Assembly: GCA_017885225.1 (NCBI GenBank)
Contig: JAFNGM010000110.1
Span: forward strand, 17,188-26,525
Reading direction: 5' to 3'
DNA: 9,338 nt
From: Syntrophaceae bacterium
GTDB lineage: Bacteria > Desulfobacterota > Syntrophia > Syntrophales > UBA2185
The notes under the pieces are model-generated. The model was given only the letters and a program-made list of their open reading frames with translations. It did no database searches and was not told where the DNA came from. The position numbers were made by a program, and so were the translations under genes. Shown here piece by piece: positions 1 through 7,170 of this stretch (positions within the stretch are counted from its first letter, which is position 1; each line of letters begins with the position of its first letter).

Positions 1-609
1 AATCCTGTCAATCAAGACAATGGCTTCCGGGGCGACACCTCCTTCGAAAAAATGAGCAGCCTAAAACCGGCTTTTGTAAAAAAGTACGGAACTGTGACAC
101 CTGGAAATGCTTCTTTTCTTACCGACGGAGCCGCTGCCGTTCTTCTCATGGCGGAAGAGGTAGCCGTGTCGCTCGGATACACCGTGAAGGCATCGATCCG
201 GGCTTATGCATACACGGCCCAGGATCCTTACGAAGAACTTCTCCTGGGACCTGCCTACGCAACACCAAGGGTCCTCGATATGATGGGGCTTGCGCTTTCG
301 AACATAGATGTTTTTGAATTTCATGAGGCCTTTGCAGGACAGATCCTCGCGAATCTGAAATGTCTGGCATCAAATGAATTTGCCCGGGAAAAGCTCGGAC
401 GATCCCAAAAAGTGGGGGATGTCCCCCTTGAAAAATTCAACACCCTGGGCGGCTCCCTCTCCCTGGGCCACCCCTTTGGAGCGACAGGAGCAAGGCTCGT
501 TACTACGGCCGCCAACCGTCTTGTCAGGGAAGACGGGCAATTCGCCCTCATAGCCTCCTGCGCTGCAGGAGCTACGGGAAACGCGATTATCCTGGAACGG
601 AAAAAATGA
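1..609 (+). CDS. fadI: 3-ketoacyl-CoA thiolase, FadI / trifunctional-protein beta type (5' end off window)
   Basis: Catalyses thiolytic cleavage of 3-ketoacyl-CoA to acetyl-CoA and a shortened acyl-CoA, the last beta-oxidation step. The reading frame is open from base 1, giving 202 visible residues, about the C-terminal half of a roughly 430-residue family; the N-terminal nucleophilic Cys lies outside the window. Visible signatures are EFHEAFAGQ (His codon 322-324; this position is Asn in AtoB/FadA thiolases and His in the FadI/mitochondrial beta-subunit branch), LGHPFGATG with the catalytic His (codon 469-471), and SCAAGATG with the second active-site Cys (codon 559-561). The segment [20 protein letters not shown] also reads like the mitochondrial beta subunit. 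The stop is 13 bases before the fadJ start, the fadI-fadJ order known from E. coli, so the two products probably form a complex (inference). Any ATG inside this stretch (for example 52) is internal, not the real start. Confidence 0.95.
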   Translation, partial: NPVNQDNGFRGDTSFEKMSSLKPAFVKKYGTVTPGNASFLTDGAAAVLLMAEEVAVSLGYTVKASIRAYAYTAQDPYEELLLGPAYATPRVLDMMGLALSNIDVFEFHEAFAGQILANLKCLASNEFAREKLGRSQKVGDVPLEKFNTLGGSLSLGHPFGATGARLVTTAANRLVREDGQFALIASCAAGATGNAIILERKK

Positions 610-612
610 TAT

Positions 613-617
613 GGAGG
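613..617 (+). promoter_or_regulatory. Shine-Dalgarno GGAGG that fixes the fadJ start at 623
   Basis: GGAGG lies five bases before the ATG at 623, ideal spacing. The in-frame ATG at 611 would add only four residues (MEAV), would place this motif inside the gene, and has only a weaker purine stretch upstream. I therefore choose 623. The site begins three bases after the fadI stop, which would allow translational coupling. Confidence 0.75.
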
Positions 618-622
618 CTGTC

Positions 623-2746
623 ATGCCGTACGCACAGATCGAAAAAGAAAACGGAGTGGCGGTAGTCTGGCTGGACCAGCCGGGTGAAAAGATCAATAAA
701 ATATCCATCGACCTCGTAGATAAATTCACAGAAATTCTCGACAGCCTTGAAAAAGACGAGACCGTAAAGGGGATCGTTCTCATCAGCCGGAAACCCGACA
801 ACTTTATCGCCGGCGCTGATATTGATAAATTCAAAGACATAGCGAGCTCCGATGAAGCTAAAGCACTGAGCCGCCGTGGACATGCCCTTCTGAACAGGAT
901 GGCGGCTTTCCCCAAACCCATTGTAGCCGCCGTCCACGGCGCCGCCTTAGGGGGTGGTCTCGAAGTAGCCCTGGCCTGCCATTACCGTATCGCCAGTGAT
1001 GATCCCAAGACTGTTTTCGCATTACCGGAAGTGAAGCTGGGGCTTCTTCCCGGTGGCGGGGGCACCCAGCGCCTGCCCCGTCTCGTGGGTCTCCAGACCG
1101 CATTAGATATGATGCTCACGGGGAAAAATATCTATCCCCGCCAGGCTAAGAAAATCGGGCTTGTGGACGACCTTATCCACCCCTACGGTCTCCTTCAGGC
1201 AGCGAAGAAAGCTGCTCTTGAGATAGCCGACAGGCCTCCGGAGCGCAAGAAAAAGCAGCCTTTCGTGGCTAAATTGATAGAAAGCAATGCTTTAAGCCGA
1301 AGCATTGTGTATAAGAAGGCAGAGGAACTGGTCAAGAGACAGACCTGGGGAAATTATCCGGCTCCCCTTAAGATTATTGAATGCGTCAAGGCGGGACTGG
1401 AAAAGGGTGCGGAAGGGGGGATGGAAGCGGAAATAAAAAATTTCGGTGAGCTTATGATGAGCCCCCAGTCACGGGAACTCATACAGATATTCCTCAGCAT
1501 GACAGCCCTGAAAAAGAATCCCCGGAAAGAGCTCGTGCGCCCTGTTTATAAAATCGGCATTCTCGGAGCAGGACTCATGGGAGCAGGAATCGCCCAGGTG
1601 AGCGCCGCGCAGGGCATGGAGGTGCTTCTCAAGGACATTACCTATGAGGCTGTGGGGAAGGGTGAAAAAGCGATATGGAAGGAAATGGACAAAAAGGTGC
1701 AAAAGAAGGCCCTTTCGCCCTTCCAGAGGGACCTCACCTTCAGCCGCATAAAGGGATGTATCGATTACGGAGGGTTCGAAAAGGCGGATCTCGTCATTGA
1801 GGCCGTATTTGAGGATCTGGATATTAAGAAGAATCTCCTCATGGAAACAGAGTCACTTACAAAGGAAGACGCGATTTTCGCGAGCAATACGTCATCTCTC
1901 CCTATCGGGAGCATCGCCGCAGCTTCGCGCCGCCCAGAGCAGGTCATCGGGATGCACTACTTTTCACCTGTTCCAAAAATGCCTCTTTTAGAAATTATCG
2001 TAACAGAAAAAACGGCGGATTGGGTAAGGGCCACAGCCCTTGATGTAGGCATCCGGCAGGGAAAAACGGTCATTGTCGTAAACGATGGACCCGGCTTTTA
2101 CACCACACGCATCCTTGCGCCTCTTTTAAATGAAGCGCTGGAGCTTCTCAATGAAGGAGGAGACATCGTTGAGATCGACAGGGCCATGCGCCAGTTCGGT
2201 TACCCCATCGGACCCATTGCCCTCATCGATGAGGTCGGTATTGATGTGGGAGCCCATGTTTCCAATGTTCTGAGACCGCTTTTCTCCTCGCGGAGCGCGA
2301 CACCGAGCAACACCATGGAAATTCTTTTAACTGCCGGCTACAAGGGTCGGAAAAATAACCGGGGTTTCTATTGTTACGGTGATCCCTCAGGCAAGAAAAA
2401 AAAGAAGGAAGTCAATGGAGAAATTTATACCTTCTTTGGAGGATCGAAACGAAAAAAGCTTGACGTGAAGGAAATCCAGAACCGGTTATCCCTCATTATG
2501 GTAAATGAGGCAGTCCTCTGCCTTCAGGAAGGCATTCTGCTCGCACCGAGGGATGGTGATATCGGCGCGGTATTCGGCCTGGGCTTTCCCCCTTTCCTCG
2601 GGGGTCCTTTCCGTTATATTGACCACCTGGGACTCTCGAAGTTTCTTTCTCTTATGGAGGAGCTCTCAGAGAAGCACGGACCGAGATTTACGCCGGCACA
2701 GATCCTCCGCGACCGTGAAGTGAATAATCAGAGGTTCTATACATAA
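623..2746 (+). CDS. fadJ: Fused enoyl-CoA hydratase / 3-hydroxyacyl-CoA dehydrogenase (FadJ / mitochondrial alpha-subunit type)
   Basis: Bifunctional enzyme that hydrates trans-2-enoyl-CoA and oxidises the resulting L-3-hydroxyacyl-CoA with NAD+. It has 707 residues from ATG 623, normal for FadJ (about 710). Residues 1-190 are a crotonase domain: FIAGADI forms the oxyanion-hole region, and the two catalytic glutamates are E114 (GGGLEVALAC) and E136 (LPEVKLGLLPGGGGTQRLPR). After a helical linker, residues about 309-485 form the Rossmann domain with GILGAGLMGAG and the catalytic His445 in GMHYFSPVPKMPLLEII. The C-terminal dehydrogenase domains carry GRKNNRGFY and GDIGAVFGLGFPPFLGGPFR. NDGPGFYTTR replaces the usual PGFxxNR, so the Asn of ordinary 3-hydroxyacyl-CoA dehydrogenases is Thr, as I recall for the mitochondrial alpha subunit. 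A Lys-rich linker (about 590-596) matches the same place in E. coli FadJ. It probably partners the FadI upstream. Confidence 0.96.
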   Translation: MPYAQIEKENGVAVVWLDQPGEKINKISIDLVDKFTEILDSLEKDETVKGIVLISRKPDNFIAGADIDKFKDIASSDEAKALSRRGHALLNRMAAFPKPIVAAVHGAALGGGLEVALACHYRIASDDPKTVFALPEVKLGLLPGGGGTQRLPRLVGLQTALDMMLTGKNIYPRQAKKIGLVDDLIHPYGLLQAAKKAALEIADRPPERKKKQPFVAKLIESNALSRSIVYKKAEELVKRQTWGNYPAPLKIIECVKAGLEKGAEGGMEAEIKNFGELMMSPQSRELIQIFLSMTALKKNPRKELVRPVYKIGILGAGLMGAGIAQVSAAQGMEVLLKDITYEAVGKGEKAIWKEMDKKVQKKALSPFQRDLTFSRIKGCIDYGGFEKADLVIEAVFEDLDIKKNLLMETESLTKEDAIFASNTSSLPIGSIAAASRRPEQVIGMHYFSPVPKMPLLEIIVTEKTADWVRATALDVGIRQGKTVIVVNDGPGFYTTRILAPLLNEALELLNEGGDIVEIDRAMRQFGYPIGPIALIDEVGIDVGAHVSNVLRPLFSSRSATPSNTMEILLTAGYKGRKNNRGFYCYGDPSGKKKKKEVNGEIYTFFGGSKRKKLDVKEIQNRLSLIMVNEAVLCLQEGILLAPRDGDIGAVFGLGFPPFLGGPFRYIDHLGLSKFLSLMEELSEKHGPRFTPAQILRDREVNNQRFYT

Positions 2747-2781
2747 CGCTCACAGCCCGGAATGATTGGGAAATTGAAGAC

Positions 2782-4584
2782 ATGACGACATATAGAAACT
2801 TTAATCAGGTTCTCCTGAACAACTTCTCCCGGTATGCGGAAAAACCGGCGTTTATGTTCAAATCCGGGGGAAGCTACAGGACAATTTCCTATGGCGAGTT
2901 TAGAGATATATGCTTCCGCGTTGCTTCCGGCCTGATAGAAAGGGGTATGCAGCCAGGGGACCGTATCGCCATCTTTTCGCAGAACAGACCGGAGTGGGCG
3001 GAAGCCGACACGGGAGCGATTTTAGCCGGAGCCATAGGTTCTGCCATTTACGCGTCCTCTCTCCCCGCGGAAGCGGCCTTCATAATCCAAAATCTGGACG
3101 CATCATTCCTTTTTGTAGAGGATAGTCTCCAGCTTGAAAAAATCCTCGCTATCAGGGACAAAATCCCCAGTGTCAAAATGGTCTTCGTCTTCAACGATCC
3201 CTTCATGAGAAGTGATCCCTCCTGGATTTTCCCCTTTTCAGAGCTTCTACAGGAAGAGGCAACACCTGCGTCGGTCACGAAAATCCACGAACTTGCGGAA
3301 CAGATTCACGGCGAAGACACCATGTGCGTTATCTACACCAGCGGGACCACGGGAAACCCCAAAGGCGTCGTCCTCACGCACAATAACTATACCAGAACAA
3401 TCGAAATGCTCATCGAGCATGTGAAAGATATCAGCAAACTGAAACGGAACATCAGCTTTCTTCCCCTTGCACACGCCTTTGAGCGTTTTGCAGGTTATTA
3501 CATGCTCCTCTACATGGGAAGCTGTATCGCCTACGCGGAGAGTCTCGATACCCTCACCCAGAATTTCCGGGAAGTGAAACCTAATTTCCTCGTCGCTGTT
3601 CCCCGCGTGTTTGAAAAGATGCATGCTCGGATCACCCAGGGCGTCCGATCCGCTTCGATTCTCAAAAAAGCCATCTTCTTCAGGGCTCTCAGTATCGGGA
3701 AGGAGGCGGGACGCTATAAGAGTTCTGGTCGGCCTTTTCCCTGGCATCTCACGCTTCGCCACAAACTGGCCGATGTTCTCCTTTTCAAAAAGGTGAAAGA
3801 GGCCTTCGGCGGTCAGCTGGAATTCTGCTGTTCCGGCGGCGCGCCTCTCAGCAAAGAGATCGCAGAGTTTTTCGATGCAATGGATATTCTGATCCTGGAA
3901 GGCTGGGGCGCCACGGAGGCCACAACACCTTCTACATTCAACAGCCCCCATGACTACCGATTCGGCACAGTGGGAAAGCCTCTTCCCGGTGTGGAGGTGC
4001 GTGTTGCCCCGGACGGTGAGTTGGAAGTAAAGGGTCCGAATGTCTTCAAGGAATACTGGCGGAATCCGGAGGAAACACGTGCCACTTTCACGAGCGACGG
4101 ATTCTACCGGACGGGCGACATTGGGGAAATTAACGAAGAGGGCCGGGTAATCATTACTGATAGAAAAAAGCAGCTTATCATAACCTCAGGCGGAAAGAAT
4201 ATTGCCCCGGCTCCTATCGAAAGCCTTCTCCAAAGCGGCAGGCACATCGAGATGGCCTACGTACATGGAGACCGGCGAAATTATCTCACGGCGCTTCTGG
4301 CCCTTGATCAGAACGCCGTCACGGCAACTGCCGAATACAATGGGATCAAAGATTGTTCCTGGACGGATTTGATTCATCATCCCCTGATTATGGGAAAAGT
4401 GCAGAACGAAGTGGACAAGGCAAATGAGGAGCTTCCCCGATTTATACAGATCAAGTCTTTCCGCATTCTTGAAAAACCTTTTTCTATCGAAGCGGGTGAA
4501 ATGACCCCTACAATGAAACTGAAAAAGAGGGTTGTCGAGGAAAAATATAAAGACCTTCTCAACAGCATGTACAAAGAAGACTAA
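2782..4584 (+). CDS. fadD: Long-chain fatty acid-CoA ligase (AMP-forming acyl-CoA synthetase, FadD15-like)
   Basis: Activates free fatty acid with ATP and CoA to acyl-CoA via an acyl-adenylate, feeding the rest of the operon. It has 600 residues, typical of the FadD15/eukaryotic-like long-chain branch (E. coli FadD is shorter). The AMP-binding P-loop is YTSGTTGNPKG (185-195). The adenine-binding motif is EGWGATEATTPST (373-385), a variant of the usual EGYGLTE. YRTGDIGEI (442-450) contains the ribose-binding Asp, followed by the hinge ITDRKKQLIITSGGKNIAP (458-476). The C-terminal MTPTMKLKKR (574-583) carries the adenylation lysine region. No signal peptide or membrane helix is seen, so it is cytoplasmic, perhaps peripheral to the membrane. 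It follows fadJ by 35 bases. The ribosome site before the ATG is weak (GAAG), unlike most of its neighbours. Chain-length preference cannot be read from the sequence. Confidence 0.95.
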   Translation: MTTYRNFNQVLLNNFSRYAEKPAFMFKSGGSYRTISYGEFRDICFRVASGLIERGMQPGDRIAIFSQNRPEWAEADTGAILAGAIGSAIYASSLPAEAAFIIQNLDASFLFVEDSLQLEKILAIRDKIPSVKMVFVFNDPFMRSDPSWIFPFSELLQEEATPASVTKIHELAEQIHGEDTMCVIYTSGTTGNPKGVVLTHNNYTRTIEMLIEHVKDISKLKRNISFLPLAHAFERFAGYYMLLYMGSCIAYAESLDTLTQNFREVKPNFLVAVPRVFEKMHARITQGVRSASILKKAIFFRALSIGKEAGRYKSSGRPFPWHLTLRHKLADVLLFKKVKEAFGGQLEFCCSGGAPLSKEIAEFFDAMDILILEGWGATEATTPSTFNSPHDYRFGTVGKPLPGVEVRVAPDGELEVKGPNVFKEYWRNPEETRATFTSDGFYRTGDIGEINEEGRVIITDRKKQLIITSGGKNIAPAPIESLLQSGRHIEMAYVHGDRRNYLTALLALDQNAVTATAEYNGIKDCSWTDLIHHPLIMGKVQNEVDKANEELPRFIQIKSFRILEKPFSIEAGEMTPTMKLKKRVVEEKYKDLLNSMYKED

Positions 4585-4606
4585 CGGTGTAGGTCTCAAG
4601 GGAAAA

Positions 4607-4613
4607 AAAGGAG
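4607..4613 (+). promoter_or_regulatory. Shine-Dalgarno AAAGGAG that fixes the acyl-CoA dehydrogenase start at 4619
   Basis: AAAGGAG ends five bases before the ATG at 4619. The frame is open back to an ATG at 4532, but that start would overlap the synthetase gene by 53 bases. It would also add a 29-residue Lys-rich leader with no counterpart in acyl-CoA dehydrogenases. From 4619 the protein begins MRSLYFTADHEMFRKTVRQF, the usual N-terminus of the family. Confidence 0.8.
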
Positions 4614-4618
4614 AGTGT

Positions 4619-6172
4619 ATGAGATCGTTGTATTTCACGGCGGATCATGAAATGTTCAGGAAGACGGTAAGGCAGTTTATTGAAAAGGAAGTCGCCCCCC
4701 ACGCGGAGGATTGGGAAAAGAACCAGCGCATCCCTCATTCCATATGGAATAGAATGGGAGCGTTAGGGTTTCTCGGCATCAATTATCCGGAGAAATATGG
4801 CGGGACAGAGGCAGATTTCTTTTACTCCGTCGCTTTTCTCGAAGAGTTGCCGCGCTCCACCATGGGGGGATTCGCCGCTGCAGTCAGTGTCCATGAGTAT
4901 ATGGCAGCAGAGTACCTACACCGTTTCGGCAGTGAAGCCCTGAAACAAAATTACCTGACCTCTTCAATTCAGGGAGAAAAGATCGGAGCCCTCGCCATCA
5001 CCGAACCGAATACAGGCTCGGACGTGGCATCTATCCGCACCAGGGCTGTCAGGGAGGGAGATTACTACGTTATTAATGGTTCGAAGACCTTTATTACGAA
5101 CGGCGTCTTTGGAGATTTCGTTATCGTCGCAACAAAAACGGATCCTGAGGCCGGGACGGGCGGGATCAGCCTGATAATCGTGGATCAAAACATACCGGGA
5201 TTCTCGGCACGACAACTCCATAAGATGGGCTGGCACTCTTCCGATACAGGCGAACTGACATTCGAAGATGTACGCGTCCCCATTACCAATCTAATCGGTG
5301 AAGAAAACCGTGGGTTCTATTATATCATGGAATGCTTCCAACTGGAGCGTCTGGTCGGCGCCATCGGTTCCATCAGCGGCGCCTTTCTTGGATTGGAATC
5401 TACCCTTAAATATATACAGGAGCGACAGGCTTTCGGGAGACCTTTGGCGAAGTTCCAGGTAATCCGCCATGCCCTGGCAGATTTGAAGACGGAACTGGAG
5501 GCGGCCCGGCAGCTTACCTACTATACTGCCTGGCTTCATAGTCAGAGAGAGCCGGCTGTGGATTTTTCATCCATGGCGAAACTCATCACGAGTGAGCTTG
5601 CCAAGAAAACGGCCGATGTCTGTCTCCAGTTTTATGGCGGCTATGGCTATATGGATGAATACCTGATCTCCAGGATGTACCGTGATGTCCGGGTCGGCAC
5701 AATCGTCGGCGGTACCTCCGAGATCATGAGAGAGATTATTGCACGTATCCTGATTGACCAGGCAGATTATCGTCCTGTTCAGGAAAGAAGGGAGAAGAGC
5801 GTTGCGCCGGGTGGAGAAAAAGAAGACGCACCCGACCCCACCTCGCACACTGCGGCGGATATACTCCAATCCCTGCCCCAACGGTTCCTGCCGGAAAAGG
5901 CCGAAGATTGCGAAACGGTTTTACATTTTGACATTTCCGGACCCGAAGGCGGGCAGTTTACGGCAATCATCAAGCAGGGGCAATGCTCCGTCGAGCGGGG
6001 GCTTAACGGTACGGCAAAGTGCACCGTAAAGGTCTCAGACCAGACCTACAAGGATGTAGAACTCGGCAGAACAAAGGCGGAAGTAGCTTTCATGACAGGT
6101 CAGATCAGGATTTCCGATTTAGCGGAAATGATGCAGTTCACAAAAATGTTTCGGAGATTTTCTAAGGTATAA
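4619..6172 (+). CDS. Long-chain-type acyl-CoA dehydrogenase fused to a C-terminal SCP2 sterol-carrier domain
   Basis: A flavoprotein that introduces the trans-2 double bond into acyl-CoA, passing electrons to ETF (not encoded here). It has 517 residues from ATG 4619, against about 380 for ordinary members. Residues 1-384 are a complete dehydrogenase: FAD/substrate motif AITEPNTGSD (126-135), GWHSSDTGELTFEDVRVP in the middle domain, ERQAFGRPLAKFQ (268-280), and YGGYGYMDEYLISRMYRD near the end. The usual catalytic Glu position in the C-terminal (Y/E)GGT loop is Gly364 (IVGGTSEIM), while E243 lies in the QLERL helix. This is the arrangement of long-chain and isovaleryl-CoA dehydrogenases. A charged Pro/Glu-rich linker (385-411) leads to residues 412-517, which read as an SCP2 lipid-binding domain: LPQRFLPEKAE, LHFDISGPEGGQFTAIIKQG, AKCTVKVSDQTYKDVELG, and AFMTGQIRISDLAEMMQF. 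The frame runs through without interruption. The dehydrogenase call is very secure, the SCP2 call strong by motif. Confidence 0.93.
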   Translation: MRSLYFTADHEMFRKTVRQFIEKEVAPHAEDWEKNQRIPHSIWNRMGALGFLGINYPEKYGGTEADFFYSVAFLEELPRSTMGGFAAAVSVHEYMAAEYLHRFGSEALKQNYLTSSIQGEKIGALAITEPNTGSDVASIRTRAVREGDYYVINGSKTFITNGVFGDFVIVATKTDPEAGTGGISLIIVDQNIPGFSARQLHKMGWHSSDTGELTFEDVRVPITNLIGEENRGFYYIMECFQLERLVGAIGSISGAFLGLESTLKYIQERQAFGRPLAKFQVIRHALADLKTELEAARQLTYYTAWLHSQREPAVDFSSMAKLITSELAKKTADVCLQFYGGYGYMDEYLISRMYRDVRVGTIVGGTSEIMREIIARILIDQADYRPVQERREKSVAPGGEKEDAPDPTSHTAADILQSLPQRFLPEKAEDCETVLHFDISGPEGGQFTAIIKQGQCSVERGLNGTAKCTVKVSDQTYKDVELGRTKAEVAFMTGQIRISDLAEMMQFTKMFRRFSKV

Positions 6173-6199
6173 GGTTAATTTAAAAGAGAGGAGCCGATA

Positions 6200-7057
6200 A
6201 TGGAAATTAAGAATGTGTGTGTGTTGGGAGCCGGTTTAATGGGAAGCGGCATAGCTCAGGTATGCGCCCAGGCGGGATTTAAGGTAACGATGAGGGATAT
6301 CGAGCAGAGATTTATCGACGCCGGGATGAATACAATAAGGAAAAATCTGAATCGTGATGTTGAGAAGGGAAAAAGAACGAAGGAAGATTTGAATGCGATT
6401 ATAGGAAGGATAACGCCGACCCTCAATCTTAAAGAGGCCGCTGCCAATGCCGATGTTGTCGTTGAGGTGGTCATAGAAGTGATGGATGTGAAGAAGCAGG
6501 TATACCGGGAACTCGAAGAAATCGTACCCGCCTACTGCCTGTTTTTTACCAACACCTCCGGTCTCTCTATCACAGAAATGGCCGCCCAGACAAAGCGGCC
6601 GGACCGGGTTATCGGTACCCATTTCTTCAATCCCGTGCCCATGATGCGCCTTCTGGAGATCATCAGGGGCTACGAGACGTCCGATGAAACTCTGGAGATA
6701 GCAAAGGAATGGGGGAAAAAGATCGGGAAAGAGGTCATAGTCGTGAAAGAGGCCCCCGCGTTTGCAGTGAACAGGTTACTCTGCGTCATGTTGAATGAGG
6801 CATTCTACGCCCTTGAAGAGGGCATTGCGACCGCGGAGGATATCGATAAAGGCATGATGCTGGGGTGCAATCACCCCATTGGGCCGTTAGCATTATCCGA
6901 TCTTATAGGGAATGAAACACTCCTTCGTGTAATGGAGGGTCTCCATAAAGAGCTGGGAGATAAATACCGCCCCGCGCCTCTGTTGAAGAAACTTGTCCGG
7001 GCCGGACGTTTGGGAAGGAAAACCGGCAAGGGAGTATACGATTACACAAAAAAATGA
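6200..7057 (+). CDS. hbd: 3-hydroxybutyryl-CoA dehydrogenase family (stand-alone 3-hydroxyacyl-CoA dehydrogenase)
   Basis: NAD(P)-dependent oxidation of 3-hydroxyacyl-CoA to 3-ketoacyl-CoA, probably short-chain, in the cytoplasm. It has 285 residues, the normal Hbd length, starting at ATG 6200 with AGAGGAG (6187-6193) six bases upstream. The Rossmann motif is [19 protein letters not shown] (8-26). The family's active-site set is present with correct spacing: Ser120 (NTSGLS), His141 and Glu153 ([16 protein letters not shown]), and Asn191 (VNRLL). The C-terminal domain has [16 protein letters not shown] and ends [14 protein letters not shown]. Two departures stand out: the usual PGF before the VNR motif is PAF (EAPAFAVNR), and the common E(N/D) after the VVE strand is EV ([10 protein letters not shown]). 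It follows the dehydrogenase-SCP2 gene by 27 bases in the same operon. It duplicates the dehydrogenase half of FadJ, suggesting a separate chain-length range. Cofactor preference is not predictable here. Confidence 0.95.
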   Translation: MEIKNVCVLGAGLMGSGIAQVCAQAGFKVTMRDIEQRFIDAGMNTIRKNLNRDVEKGKRTKEDLNAIIGRITPTLNLKEAAANADVVVEVVIEVMDVKKQVYRELEEIVPAYCLFFTNTSGLSITEMAAQTKRPDRVIGTHFFNPVPMMRLLEIIRGYETSDETLEIAKEWGKKIGKEVIVVKEAPAFAVNRLLCVMLNEAFYALEEGIATAEDIDKGMMLGCNHPIGPLALSDLIGNETLLRVMEGLHKELGDKYRPAPLLKKLVRAGRLGRKTGKGVYDYTKK

Positions 7058-7090
7058 GAATCTATGCCTCCGGGAAAATCAAAACCTGCA

Positions 7091-7120
7091 CGTAGGACAG
7101 GCGTCTCGCCTGTCCTCACG
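7091..7120 (+). repeat. REP-like perfect hairpin in the hbd-thiolase spacer
   Basis: AGGACAGGCG (7094-7103) and CGCCTGTCCT (7107-7116) are a perfect 10-base inverted repeat around a TCT loop. CGT (7091-7093) and ACG (7118-7120) extend the stem by three pairs if C7117 is bulged. No T-run follows on the plus strand (GAAGGGAAAAAA comes next), so it is not an ordinary intrinsic terminator. Short GC-rich palindromes of this style occur as dispersed intergenic repeats in many bacterial genomes. Here it may protect the upstream mRNA, attenuate, or simply be a repeat copy. Only one copy is in this window, so the repeat status is inference; the hairpin itself is seen directly. Confidence 0.7.
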
Positions 7121-7170
7121 GAAGGGAAAAAATCTTTGACGATACAACTACTAAGACTAAGGGGAAAATT

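Noticed and set aside
370..921. A 183-codon minus-strand open frame across the fadI-fadJ junction
   Set aside because: Both plus-strand genes here have diagnostic thiolase and crotonase motifs; the antisense product is unrecognisable.
3247..3951. A 234-codon minus-strand open frame inside the acyl-CoA synthetase gene
   Set aside because: It lies wholly within a gene with conserved motifs on the plus strand and has no family motif or Shine-Dalgarno; it is a codon-usage shadow.
4532..4618. Upstream in-frame extension of the acyl-CoA dehydrogenase (possible N-terminal leader)
   Set aside because: It overlaps the synthetase gene, is Lys-rich without a signal-peptide hydrophobic core, and a strong Shine-Dalgarno stands just before the ATG at 4619.
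7094..7116. The hbd-thiolase hairpin as an intrinsic terminator for the upstream genes
   Set aside because: The stem is strong, but no T-run follows on the plus strand and the thiolase continues the same pathway; a repeat-type hairpin fits better.
7136..7170. Possible promoter before the second thiolase: TTGACG at 7136-7141 resembles a -35 box
   Set aside because: No acceptable -10 hexamer occurs 15-19 bases downstream; the sequence there is the purine-rich ribosome-binding site.
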